Assembly: GCA_018365455.1 (NCBI GenBank)
Contig: JAGZJZ010000026.1
Location: forward strand, 1 to 64,000
Direction of reading: 5' to 3'
DNA length: 64,000 bases
Origin: Clostridiales bacterium
GTDB lineage: Bacteria; Bacillota; Clostridia; Lachnospirales; Lachnospiraceae
How positions within the stretch are numbered: the first letter of the stretch is position 1; each line of letters begins with the position of its first letter. The notes under the pieces are model-generated. The model did not search any database and was not told the DNA's origin. It saw only the letters and a program-made list of their open reading frames with translations. This document shows, one piece after another, positions 32,475-41,122 of the stretch. The translations under genes and the position numbers were made by a program.

Positions 32475-33395
32475 CTATTCCTCCTTTCTATACACAATCA
32501 GCATCTGCAGAAGTGCAATTACAAAAATCATCAGAAACAGGACGCATGCAATGGTTGTACCCATTCCAATGGAATTAGAGCTGATATTTCCTCCAAGAGG
32601 ATTTGTATCGCCAAACGCCATACGGTAGAAGAACAGGGACATCACATCCACATTTCCATTTATTCCACCGGAGGTTCCCCCCATAATATAACTGTAATCA
32701 AAGATCGTCATACTCACAATGTAGCCCACCAGCACAAGGTTCAAGATGGTCATTTTAACCTGGGGGATAATAATGTACCACAATCTTCTCCAAAAACCGG
32801 CGCCTTCCAGATACGCACTTTCCAGGCTGTCCATGCCGATCATTTTCATCGCTCCGATAAAATACATCATGCCCACGCCGATTCCCGCCCAGGTGATCAT
32901 TGCCCAGATGATATAAATGCCATACTGGGGAATTCCAAGCCAGGAACGTGTCAGAGCACCCAGCCCCACCATTTCCAGAAATTTATTTACAATGCCGATA
33001 TTTCCATCAAAGATCAGGGTAAAGATGAACACGATTACCGGTGTGGAAATAAACTGGGGAGAAAATATTGCAACCTGAAAGTAATTTTTGCCTTTTGCCT
33101 TGCTGAAAATCATATATGCCATAATGATCTGAATGGGCATAGCAATCAGGACGGTCAATATAAATATTGTCAAACTGTTTTTCAGTGCGTTCATCATCTG
33201 TGCCATTAAGTCCGCATTCGTAAATAGCTCCACATAATTGTTAATTCCCACAAAAATTTTTTTACCGATACCGTTCCATTGGTACAGACTTAACTGTCCA
33301 GCCGCAAATATTGGATAAATAACAAATATGGAATACAGAATAAATCCCGGTACCAGAAAGAAGATAAATGGCCGTTTTCTTATTATTTTTTTCAT
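32475..33395 (-). CDS. Sugar ABC importer permease (MalF-like)
   Basis: A 306-residue permease with six membrane segments and the EAA loop (LESAYLEGAGFWRRLWYIIIP). It partners with the next permease and the lipoprotein in front. The start at 33395 has GGAGG six bases upstream; a Met four codons earlier lacks one. The order of binding protein, MalF-like and MalG-like genes is the standard CUT1 layout, and GH38 genes on both sides suggest a mannose-containing oligosaccharide. Confidence 0.9.
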   Translation of the reverse strand: MKKIIRKRPFIFFLVPGFILYSIFVIYPIFAAGQLSLYQWNGIGKKIFVGINNYVELFTNADLMAQMMNALKNSLTIFILTVLIAMPIQIIMAYMIFSKAKGKNYFQVAIFSPQFISTPVIVFIFTLIFDGNIGIVNKFLEMVGLGALTRSWLGIPQYGIYIIWAMITWAGIGVGMMYFIGAMKMIGMDSLESAYLEGAGFWRRLWYIIIPQVKMTILNLVLVGYIVSMTIFDYSYIMGGTSGGINGNVDVMSLFFYRMAFGDTNPLGGNISSNSIGMGTTIACVLFLMIFVIALLQMLIVYRKEE

Positions 33396-33426
33396 TTTAT
33401 CCTCCAAGTGAAAGTTAGAGCACGCC

Positions 33427-34671
33427 CTACTGCTTTACGCTGCTTTTTGCTATTTCTTCCTGTATTTTCGTCACTGCCTCTTCTCCAGTCATCTCAGACA
33501 TCATTAATTTTGGCAGTACATCTCCCAGAAGAATATCCTGCGGTTTTCCATTTTCATCCGCAACTCCGCTGAGCACATGATAAATATTAAAACCTACCTG
33601 ATCAAAATCAGAGTGTTCCGATACGGTCTCATCCTTTGGTGTTAAGTCTTTTACTGCCGGAATACTGCCGACATGGTCTTCTAATATCTGCTCTGCTTCC
33701 TTGCTGTTCAGGAACTGCAGGTATTTAACTGCCTGCTCAGGATGCTCTGTCTTTTTGGCAATTGCATATGTATTATACTGACTCTCACCGCTTTGTGCAT
33801 AGCGGGTTCCGTCTGCAGAAGGGAATGCAAAGCTTCCTACTTCAAAGTTCAAATCTTTGTACATCTGATTATTCCAGGTTCCGTCAATACTCATGGCAGC
33901 CTGTCCGTTGGTGAATGCCAGCTGCGCCCCCACACCGTCAATAGAGGTAAAATCTTTTCCCATATATTCTTTTTCGGAATATTCGCGGTATTTGTCAAAT
34001 AACTCTGTCATAGGTGCATAGTCCGGTTTTTCCCCACTCTTAATTGCAGCTAGCGTATCATTACACAATGCCGGTGCCATTAATTGGATTAACCAGTAAC
34101 GGTCAAAGTCACCTTTCCCGCCCAAAGCAATCGGTGTTACTCCGCTTTCTTTCAATGCTGCCAGGGCACTTTCAAATTCTGCAAAATTCTCCGGCTTTTT
34201 TACCCCTGCTTTATCAAATAGATCTTTGTTATAATAAACCGTTACATAATCGATAAATGCAGGGTAACTGCAATATACCGAACCGTCTACCGTAGCATAA
34301 TCAATAGATGATTGGGGATATCGGCTGGCATCCATTTTATACTCATCCAGGTTCAGAAGATATCCGTTTTGTGCAAGTTCTGCCATCTTCGTAGATTTAT
34401 TTCCCTGTACCCAGAATAAATCCGGTAAGGAATCCGACTGTACCGCAACATTAATCGTGTCAAATGTTCCGGAATACTGATAATCCAGCTTAATATCAGG
34501 ATTTGCTTTTTCAAAAGCTTCATTGATCTCTGTGAATGCGCCTTCTACAACGGACTGGTTGTCTGCATCTCCCCATACTGTTAATGTAACTGTTTCATTC
34601 TTTTTTCCGCATCCGCCTAATAATGGAATACACATTGCAAATACCATCCCTAAAACCAAAACTTTTTTCAT
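33427..34671 (-). CDS. Extracellular sugar-binding lipoprotein of the ABC importer
   Basis: 414 residues with a lipoprotein signal peptide (lipobox LGGC, Cys21) and the family-1 solute-binding fold (VTLTVWGDADNQS, then FWVQGNKSTKMAELAQNG and MSIDGTWNNQMY). It captures the sugar at the cell surface and delivers it to the two permeases. It is the first gene of the operon, behind a promoter at 34854-34882 with opposite orientation to the GH38 gene at 35181. Sugar specificity is inferred from the two GH38 genes. Confidence 0.9.
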   Translation of the reverse strand: MKKVLVLGMVFAMCIPLLGGCGKKNETVTLTVWGDADNQSVVEGAFTEINEAFEKANPDIKLDYQYSGTFDTINVAVQSDSLPDLFWVQGNKSTKMAELAQNGYLLNLDEYKMDASRYPQSSIDYATVDGSVYCSYPAFIDYVTVYYNKDLFDKAGVKKPENFAEFESALAALKESGVTPIALGGKGDFDRYWLIQLMAPALCNDTLAAIKSGEKPDYAPMTELFDKYREYSEKEYMGKDFTSIDGVGAQLAFTNGQAAMSIDGTWNNQMYKDLNFEVGSFAFPSADGTRYAQSGESQYNTYAIAKKTEHPEQAVKYLQFLNSKEAEQILEDHVGSIPAVKDLTPKDETVSEHSDFDQVGFNIYHVLSGVADENGKPQDILLGDVLPKLMMSEMTGEEAVTKIQEEIAKSSVKQ

Positions 34672-34853
34672 CTTTGTATTCTCCTTTTCTTTTTGTAAGA
34701 TTAAATTACCTGACTATTCCACTTGCAGCTTACTATGTTTCTCTGTTTACATTTTAAACAAGAACTTTCCATCCCCCTCTCCTGTCATTATCGCCAACTT
34801 AGTAATATAACTTTTAGTATTTCTTGTGCTTTATTCGTCGTTTCTTATACTTA

Positions 34854-34882
34854 ACTTTATCAGTTGTTGTACTATATGTCAA
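34854..34882 (-). promoter_or_regulatory. Promoter of the sugar importer operon
   Basis: On the minus strand TTGACA (34882-34877) and TAAAGT (34859-34854) are 17 bp apart. The predicted start is near 34847, leaving an untranslated leader of about 175 bases in which one GTAATATAACT copy lies. Confidence 0.6.
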
Positions 34883-35036
34883 TTAATTTTATTTTTAATT
34901 ATATCTTTTCGTTGTTTTGTACATTACTGATTCCCTCTTTTTGTTACTTTTCCATTTCAACCTCGTAATATAACTATCCAATTTATGAATTTTAGATGTT
35001 CTGTTTTGTCTAAAATCCCATTTTTACAGATAAGAA

Positions 35037-35065
35037 TTGACATATTCCAAGCCATGATATATGCT
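35037..35065 (+). promoter_or_regulatory. Promoter of the second GH38 gene
   Basis: TTGACA (35037-35042) and TATGCT (35060-35065) are 17 bp apart, about 115 bp before the start codon. Confidence 0.6.
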
Positions 35066-35180
35066 TTTTTTAAATTCCAAACAGGTTTTTTAAACAGTAA
35101 AATGCTTATTGTGATAAGGCACGCCAGAACTTCTATACCTATATTAATCAAATTCAAATCCATAAGAAAGGAGTTAACCT

Positions 35181-37922
35181 ATGCGTTCTAATACCAGCAT
35201 TGAGGAACTATTATATTTTCCCTCCACCCATTGGGATCGGGAATGGTATCTGCCATTTCAGTCTTTTCGCATTCGATTTGTGGACGTTTTCCGTGAGATT
35301 CTCACAACTCTGGAAACCACTCCTGCATTTTCCGCATTTATTTGCGACGGACAGACTGTAATGCTTGAAGATTATCTTGAAATTATGCCTCAGGATGAGG
35401 AAAGAGTAAAAAAGCTTTTAGATTCCGGCCGTCTATCCGCCGGTCCATGGTATACAATGCCCGACGAGAATCTTATCAGCGGAGAAAGCATCATTGCAAA
35501 TTTAAACATGGGAAGGGAATCTTTATCCGGACTGACCCGGGATGCAGCCATTCTGCCTCTTGGCTATCTCTGTGATATTTTTGGGCATGTCTCACAAATG
35601 CCCCAGATATTAAACGGATTTGGTATTACCACTGCCATATTAGGGAGGGGGACAAACGAATCCAGCCTGCCCTCTTATTTTATCTGGGAATCTCCGGACA
35701 AAAGTAAATGCCTCACTTATAAAGTTCCGGAAAGCTGTGGCTATGGAAGCTTCTGGTACGAAGTGTATTCCGACAACAGAAAAACAAAGAGCATGGAAGA
35801 AGCCGCAATTGCATATGTGCAAAAGGAACGCCTTCGCTCGCCGCTTCCTTTTGTCATCCTTATGGATGGAATGGATCACACTCCCATTCATAAGGATGCG
35901 GTATATCTTGCAGACCATTTAAAAGAAACCTTTTCCTGTAACGTATCAATTGGTAATGTTTCGTCTTTTTTCAGCCATGTAAAGGAATATATCTCCAACC
36001 AAACCAAGGAATACATATCCAATATACCTGTCCTAGCCGGAGAACTCCAGGCGCCTGCACAGGCTGTGGAAGAACACAATAAACTCATTTCCGGAACACT
36101 GTCCAGCCGGTATGATATTAAATATGCCAACGACCAGGTCCAGACTCTTTTGGAAAAATTGGCTTTGCCCACCGCTGCTTTGGCATCTCTGTATGGGTAC
36201 TCCGTGTCTCCGGAGTTCGAAAAGACGGCATATCAGTACCTGTTGAAAAACCATGCCCACGACTCCATATGCGGCTGCTCTGTAGATGAAGTGCATCAGG
36301 ATATGCTTTACCGCTATCGACAGTCATCCCAGATCGCCAGGGAGATCTTTGAACATGCTTTAACGCCGTTTTTGCCTGAGGTCTGTACCAAGGAGACGAA
36401 AAATCAGGATGAGGGTATCCTGCTGACACTATTTAACCCTCTGCCCTTTGAACTTAACAAGGTGGTCACTGCGGATCTTTCTTTTCCTCCCGGCTTTTTA
36501 AAGGAAAAATACCCGGTGATACCTTCCGAAGTAATGAATTCCTTTCTCATACAAGACCGGCACGGCGCAGTCATTCCCTATCAGATTGAATCCGTCAGGA
36601 AAAACTCCACCGCAAGAAACCCCCGGGAATATTACGGTTCGGCTGCTGACATCTATACGGTGTGCTTTGAGGCAGCCATCCCCGCCATGGGAAAGAGCGA
36701 ACTTTATATTACGCCCTCCCCCACTCCGGTTCGATATTTCGGCAGTTTGAGAATCGGACCCTTATCTGCCAGGAATGAATTTTTACAACTGGATATTTCA
36801 AATGGCGGCGAAGTTACCCTTACCGACCTTAGAGACAACAGAACCTATTCCAATCTTCTTACTTTTGTGGATTATGGCGAGACTGGCGACGGGTGGAATT
36901 CCAGATCTCCTATACCCGATGCCGTTCACCACAGCGGATTCTCCTCCGGAGTGGAAGTGACAGCAGACGGGCCAAACAAATGTACTTTTTGTATCAATCA
37001 TCTGATTCCTCTGCCCGGGCACATAGAGTACCACCGCCAGTATACCCGCCGGAGTGATTACCACGAGTTACTGGCTGTCAGAACTTCTATCACCATAGCA
37101 AAAAATTCCGATATGCTGCAATGCCGTACCGTAGTAAACAACAATGTAAAGGACCATCGTTTTGTATTAAGTGTACGCAGTGCAATTTCATCGGAATCTT
37201 ATTATGCAGAAGAAGCTTTTTCTTTTGCGGAGCGAGCCGCGGGAAGAAGCCGGATATCAGAAAACTGGAAGGAAGAAGAACGGGAAGAAAAAAGTTTTGG
37301 AAACATCATTTATAGAAAGAGATCAGACGGCAGCGGCCTTGCTTTCCTGTCAAAAGGCGGACTGCACGAAGCGGCCTCACGGGCTCAGGCGGATGGCTGC
37401 ATAGACATTACATTGTTTCGAAGCTTTGAAAAAACATTTTTAACAGACGGGCAGGCAGACGGACAGTTACAGCAGGAATTAACATTTGATTATTCCATCC
37501 TGCCTTTTGGTTCATCCTTAAGTACCGTTGAAATGCTCCAGCGGGAAGATGCGTTCCGGGTATCGCCTTTCTGCCATACCATACCGGCTCACAGGGACGC
37601 ATTAGCTTCCCTATCCTCAATATCCTATGGTTTTCATTTGGCTGCCCAATCCCTGTATATATCTATGATCAGGCGTTCCCCAAAAAATCCCGGTCAGATA
37701 CTGATCAGACTGGTGAACTATCATCATTTTTCAGCCTCAGACGAATTATGCAGTCCGCTTCCGCTTACAGAAGTATCTGTCTGCAATCTAAAGGAAGACT
37801 ATATAGAACCAGCGGAATTTCAGGACCGGATAATCAAGCTCCATTTAAAGCCACATGAGATAAAAACCCTGCTGCTTACTTTCCGTGCCGGTCAGAAGCG
37901 CAGTAGTCCATCCGAACAGTAA
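35181..37922 (+). CDS. GH38-family alpha-mannosidase (second)
   Basis: A 913-residue retaining alpha-mannosidase, without signal peptide and so presumably cytoplasmic. The GH38 zinc motif HWDREW (residues 17-22) and the nucleophile segment LGYLCDIFGHVSQM (Asp near residue 131) are clear, with HAHDSICGCSVDEVH carrying further zinc-site histidines. A middle three-helix domain and C-terminal beta domains follow. It is the more typical GH38 of the two. AGAAAGGAG precedes the ATG. Divergent from the sugar importer, it probably cleaves the mannosides that importer brings in. Confidence 0.92.
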   Translation: MRSNTSIEELLYFPSTHWDREWYLPFQSFRIRFVDVFREILTTLETTPAFSAFICDGQTVMLEDYLEIMPQDEERVKKLLDSGRLSAGPWYTMPDENLISGESIIANLNMGRESLSGLTRDAAILPLGYLCDIFGHVSQMPQILNGFGITTAILGRGTNESSLPSYFIWESPDKSKCLTYKVPESCGYGSFWYEVYSDNRKTKSMEEAAIAYVQKERLRSPLPFVILMDGMDHTPIHKDAVYLADHLKETFSCNVSIGNVSSFFSHVKEYISNQTKEYISNIPVLAGELQAPAQAVEEHNKLISGTLSSRYDIKYANDQVQTLLEKLALPTAALASLYGYSVSPEFEKTAYQYLLKNHAHDSICGCSVDEVHQDMLYRYRQSSQIAREIFEHALTPFLPEVCTKETKNQDEGILLTLFNPLPFELNKVVTADLSFPPGFLKEKYPVIPSEVMNSFLIQDRHGAVIPYQIESVRKNSTARNPREYYGSAADIYTVCFEAAIPAMGKSELYITPSPTPVRYFGSLRIGPLSARNEFLQLDISNGGEVTLTDLRDNRTYSNLLTFVDYGETGDGWNSRSPIPDAVHHSGFSSGVEVTADGPNKCTFCINHLIPLPGHIEYHRQYTRRSDYHELLAVRTSITIAKNSDMLQCRTVVNNNVKDHRFVLSVRSAISSESYYAEEAFSFAERAAGRSRISENWKEEEREEKSFGNIIYRKRSDGSGLAFLSKGGLHEAASRAQADGCIDITLFRSFEKTFLTDGQADGQLQQELTFDYSILPFGSSLSTVEMLQREDAFRVSPFCHTIPAHRDALASLSSISYGFHLAAQSLYISMIRRSPKNPGQILIRLVNYHHFSASDELCSPLPLTEVSVCNLKEDYIEPAEFQDRIIKLHLKPHEIKTLLLTFRAGQKRSSPSEQ

Positions 37923-38067
37923 CAAAAAAATTCATCGATATATTTCCCTCCGTCAAAATATTAATTTCAAAAATCGTACATAATATGTTAGAATAAATAT
38001 GTAGTTACAAACCATATAGAAAAGTAATGCAACAAATAATTTAACGAACATTTAAGGAGGTTTTATC

Positions 38068-38553
38068 ATGTTAACAGCAGGAACCAAAGCACCTGATTTC
38101 ACCCTAAATGACAAAGATGGCAACGCCATCACACTCTCCTCTTTCGCTGGCAAAAAAGTAGTCCTTTATTTTTATCCAAGGGATAATACACCGGGGTGCA
38201 CCAAGCAGGCATGTGCTTTCGCCAGTGCCTATCAAGGCTTTCAGGAAAAGGACGTTGTGGTTATCGGCGTGAGCAAGGACAGCGAAAAATCCCATGTGAA
38301 ATTTGCCGAAAAATATAATCTCCCTTTCATCTTAGTATCCGATCCGGATCTCGTTGCCATTCAGGCTTACGATGTTTGGAAAGAGAAAAAATTATATGGG
38401 AAAATTGGCATGGGCGTGGTACGCAGCACCTATATCATCGATGAAAACGGAATCATTGAAAAAGTCTTTGAAAAGGCAAAACCAGACACCAATGCTGGTG
38501 AAATACTGGAGTATCTGGATCAAGCGGCAGCCAATCAGCCATCAGCCAATTAA
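38068..38553 (+). CDS. bcp: Thiol peroxidase of the Bcp family
   Basis: A 161-residue peroxiredoxin that reduces peroxides with thioredoxin. The active-site stretch FYPRDNTPGCTKQACAF holds the peroxidatic Cys44 and a second Cys49, the arrangement of atypical two-Cys Bcp proteins. Length fits the family. AAGGAGG lies before the ATG. It is monocistronic, ended by the hairpin at 38594-38634. Confidence 0.93.
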   Translation: MLTAGTKAPDFTLNDKDGNAITLSSFAGKKVVLYFYPRDNTPGCTKQACAFASAYQGFQEKDVVVIGVSKDSEKSHVKFAEKYNLPFILVSDPDLVAIQAYDVWKEKKLYGKIGMGVVRSTYIIDENGIIEKVFEKAKPDTNAGEILEYLDQAAANQPSAN

Positions 38554-38593
38554 TCGGTCAATAAACTTAATTCACTTCACCTTTTCGCAGCAA

Positions 38594-38634
38594 AGCGTGT
38601 CTAAACAGCTGTCAGCAAGCTGTTCAGACACGCT
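38594..38634. terminator. Strong hairpin after the Bcp gene, GCGTGT-type repeat
   Basis: A 17-bp stem (38594-38610 with 38618-38634, one mismatch) around a 7-nt loop. The arms begin AGCGTGTCT, similar to but not the same as the GAGCGTGTTT ends of the MITE-like family, so it may be a related dispersed hairpin. It lacks a long T-run but sits where a terminator is expected between convergent genes. Confidence 0.5.
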
Positions 38635-38682
38635 ATTCCTTTATGTTTGCGATGCATTAACAGTGTATTCATTTACCTGTTT

Positions 38683-39138
38683 TTACTTAAATCTAGCATT
38701 ATCATAATTATATGGAATGCTGGTTCCCACCACTACGTCTTCTATCTTCTGCAGGATCAGCCAGTCATCCATATTTCCCTGTCTGTCAAACTCCAGGGGG
38801 CCAATTGGTTCCACATTCTTAAATTCAACCAGGCAGAGGCACTTTTTATGCCATCTCTCCTTTTGTTTCTCTGTAAGGTCCAGCTTATCCTGATTTTCCT
38901 CCAGCACTTTCTCTATTTCCCCATCCGACAGCTTCAGATAATTGTCCACATGAACAACCTCAGCTTTTGCAGATATCTTCGCTGTGCCCTTTTTCATAAA
39001 ATACAGCGTTTCCCCTTCAAATACCCGGCTGTGAGGAATTTTTCTCCCCGCTGCCCCCCGGACAACCATACGCTTTGTCCCTTCCAGGATCTTTTCTAAA
39101 ACCTTTGCTTTATCATCACAATAGACTAAATGTACCAT
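38683..39138 (-). CDS. Conserved hypothetical protein, possibly ASCH/PUA-like
   Basis: A 151-residue protein I do not firmly recognise. The N-terminal half has MVVRGAAGRKIPHSRVFEGE followed by LYFMKKGTAKISAKAEVVHV, a pattern reminiscent of PUA/ASCH-type folds in which a short basic loop contacts RNA. The middle is a charged helix pair, and WHKKCLCLVEFKNVEPIGPL follows. It stands alone, converging on the Bcp gene, with a ribosome binding site resembling GGAAAA before the start. Function unknown. Confidence 0.55.
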   Translation of the reverse strand: MVHLVYCDDKAKVLEKILEGTKRMVVRGAAGRKIPHSRVFEGETLYFMKKGTAKISAKAEVVHVDNYLKLSDGEIEKVLEENQDKLDLTEKQKERWHKKCLCLVEFKNVEPIGPLEFDRQGNMDDWLILQKIEDVVVGTSIPYNYDNARFK

Positions 39139-39196
39139 TTTTTCAGTTTTCCTTTCTGGTTTCTTAAAACATTGTTTTATTATATAAAAAGAATAA

Positions 39197-39217
39197 ACCC
39201 TACAGTGGCTGTAGGGT
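39197..39217. terminator. Terminator after the PNPOx/MerR operon
   Basis: ACCCTACAG (39197-39205) pairs perfectly with CTGTAGGGT (39209-39217) around TGG. A T-run follows on the plus strand (39222-39229) and a weaker T-rich stretch on the minus strand, so it can serve both converging directions. Confidence 0.65.
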
Positions 39218-39307
39218 CAAGCTTTTTTTATTCCATTACTATTCCGTTACTATTCCATTGCCAATCAGGTTATCCATCTTGTATCCATCTCGTTACCAAT
39301 TGGTTAC

Positions 39308-40126
39308 TTACCGTTTCCTTACCGGAATCATTAATTCCGTGATAAATTCTTCTTCATGCTCTGTAAGCACCGGATCGATCAGATACTTTTCAATGGCATT
39401 TCCGCACATTTCATATCCCTCTTTTTCCATCCATTCCATCATAATCCCATAGGTCTGGTATTCCATGCAGTATGGGCCATAATGGATCCCGGATACCACT
39501 TCCATATTTCCAAAATCACGAATATGAACAGATTCATTCGCATCTTCCTGCACGGGCACACATACCTCTATATCCGCATTCATGGGATCATATACACGAT
39601 AATCATCATAATAGACTGCCATTACCGGCCCCGTGGCATTACACTTCTCTTTCTTTAAGAGCGTCTCCAGTCCGGCAAAACGCTTCATAAATCCAACAGG
39701 ATCTGCCGCCCCTTTCTCTCTGATAGAAAGCACCTTCACAGGCGGTATTGTCTGTGCGTGAATATGCGGCTGATGGTCCTGGTAATTTAAAGCATTTAAA
39801 TAATATTCCAATCTCTTCTTAAGAAGAATCAGACCTTCAATATCTTCTTTGATTTCTGACAATTTCTGCTGCAGGGCTTCCCTGCTTACGCTGGCGGAAT
39901 GGTTAGACAGACGCTCCTTGATTTCTTTGATATTATATCCCTGCACCTTAAACTGTTTAATAATATTTACATGGAGAAGCTGGGATTTACCGTAGTATCG
40001 GTATCCGGTATCCCCATCTTTCTTCGCCGGATTCAACAGTCCGATTTCATCGTAATAATGCAGTGTCCGAACCGGAATATCACAGAGTTTGGACACCTCT
40101 CCTACCGTATAATACTCTTTTTCCAT
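39308..40126 (-). CDS. MerR-family regulator with GyrI-like effector domain
   Basis: 272 residues. The MerR helix-turn-helix is at the N-terminus (YYTVGEVSKLCDIPVRTLHY, then DEIGLLNPAKKDGDTGYRYY), then a coiled coil (about 75-115) and a GyrI/BltR-type effector-binding domain (about 120-272; VCVPVQEDANESVHIRDFGN and HYGPYCMEYQTYGIMMEWME). Such proteins sense bulky hydrophobic drugs. It lies 6 bp after the PNPOx gene on the same strand, so the two are one operon. A dyad with MerR-like CCTT arms lies upstream of that operon. Confidence 0.88.
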   Translation of the reverse strand: MEKEYYTVGEVSKLCDIPVRTLHYYDEIGLLNPAKKDGDTGYRYYGKSQLLHVNIIKQFKVQGYNIKEIKERLSNHSASVSREALQQKLSEIKEDIEGLILLKKRLEYYLNALNYQDHQPHIHAQTIPPVKVLSIREKGAADPVGFMKRFAGLETLLKKEKCNATGPVMAVYYDDYRVYDPMNADIEVCVPVQEDANESVHIRDFGNMEVVSGIHYGPYCMEYQTYGIMMEWMEKEGYEMCGNAIEKYLIDPVLTEHEEEFITELMIPVRKR

Positions 40127-40132
40127 AGGTTG

Positions 40133-40606
40133 TTACCGATTACAGCATTTGCAGCTGATTTCCTCCACTTCTAGTTTTATTACCTTTACCGCTTTTATCA
40201 TATTTTCCGAAAATGGCAGATCACCATTTGTGGTATACTGCTCCATCAATATGGACAGCGCTGCCTTTTTCTCTTCAAAGTCATCTATAAATGAAATGGT
40301 TCCAACCCCCAGAACACACTTGTAATTCATTCCATATCCGCATGCAGTTTCACTTTCAATCAGCTCATGTGCCGTATCCATTTCAAATGCGGCAACTTTG
40401 TTTTCTTCCATCAGGCGAATCTTTCTTCCCTCGGGAGCACTGTGGAAATACAGCGTAATTCTGCCGTTTTCTTCCCGGACTCCAAAACTGAGCGGTACAA
40501 TATAAGGAACTTTTCCATCCATTAAACCCACCCTGCAGGTATCGCACTGCTGAATCACATTCATTATTTCCTTTAAATCTTTGATCTCCCTGTCACTTCT
40601 TCTCAT
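40133..40606 (-). CDS. Pyridoxamine 5-prime-phosphate oxidase-like flavoprotein (NimA-like)
   Basis: 157 residues of the PNPOx-like split-barrel fold (VIQQCDTCRVGLMDGKVPYI, then GRITLYFHSAPEGRKIRLME), which binds FMN. NimA-type members reduce nitroimidazoles, but no activity can be assigned. The protein ends in CKCCNR, an unusual Cys-rich tail that could bind metal. The start has AGGAGG... at good spacing. It is the first gene of a pair with a MerR regulator and may be its target. Confidence 0.8.
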   Translation of the reverse strand: MRRSDREIKDLKEIMNVIQQCDTCRVGLMDGKVPYIVPLSFGVREENGRITLYFHSAPEGRKIRLMEENKVAAFEMDTAHELIESETACGYGMNYKCVLGVGTISFIDDFEEKKAALSILMEQYTTNGDLPFSENMIKAVKVIKLEVEEISCKCCNR

Positions 40607-40659
40607 ATTAATTATCCTCCCGGCTAATGCCTTTTTACTTTGTGAGGCTCCCCTGTTTC

Positions 40660-40696
40660 CCTTTTATTGTACTTGGAAATCCAATTTTTATCAAGG
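40660..40696 (-). promoter_or_regulatory. Promoter/dyad of the PNPOx-MerR operon
   Basis: A nested dyad has arms CCTT (40660-40663) with AAGG (40693-40696), and TTGG (40673-40676) with CCAA (40681-40684). On the minus strand a TTGATA and an ACAATA lie within it, 18-19 bp apart, the spacing of MerR-type promoters. Confidence 0.55.
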
Positions 40697-41122
40697 TTTT
40701 GCTGATTAAATCACTATGTGTATGTAACATAGCAGGCTGAACTGTTACTTGTGTATGCACCTGTTATTTATGTTTTTATTTTCAAACAATTATATGCATC
40801 ATTATTTCTTGTTTCTTTTATTTTACTCTATATTTTGTAATTTTTCTACATATCAATTAGCGTACCTCATTTTTTTAAACACACCTTTGACAGCTCAAAT
40901 AAATCAGCAGCATTTAATCTTGTTTTTCTTAAAAAGCTCTTATAATTTTCTGATAAATATATCATTTTTGTAGTTTTTCTACAACAATATTTGGTATTTA
41001 TATTTGTATTTTTACAATTCTTTTACAAAAACTTGAATTGGATTTTATTGTTATTACAAAGACCCATTGCTATAATGGGCAATGTCCAAATCAAACATGT
41101 TAAATATGTAAAGGAGAAAATT
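40697..41122. other. Long AT-rich gap before the secreted phosphatase gene
   Basis: About 425 bases, extremely AT-rich, with T-rich runs and no convincing ORF (the one small frame around 40749 is low-complexity). Only the AAGGAG ribosome binding site at 41111 is clear. I see no confident promoter. Confidence 0.4.

Larger units (their letters stand above)
34672..35180. promoter_or_regulatory. Divergent regulatory region of the mannoside locus
   Basis: About 500 AT-rich bases between the importer operon and the second GH38 gene. It holds divergent promoters (34854-34882 and 35037-35065), two TTGTAC half-sites (34867-34872 and 34917-34922) and two copies of GTAATATAACT (34802-34812 and 34965-34975). 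No ORF is supported. An AraR-type repressor encoded in the cluster is the obvious candidate binder. Confidence 0.6.

Noticed and set aside
40749..40973. Small membrane protein gene in the AT-rich gap
   Set aside because: Low-complexity T-rich sequence without a ribosome binding site; the hydrophobic translation is an artefact of base composition.
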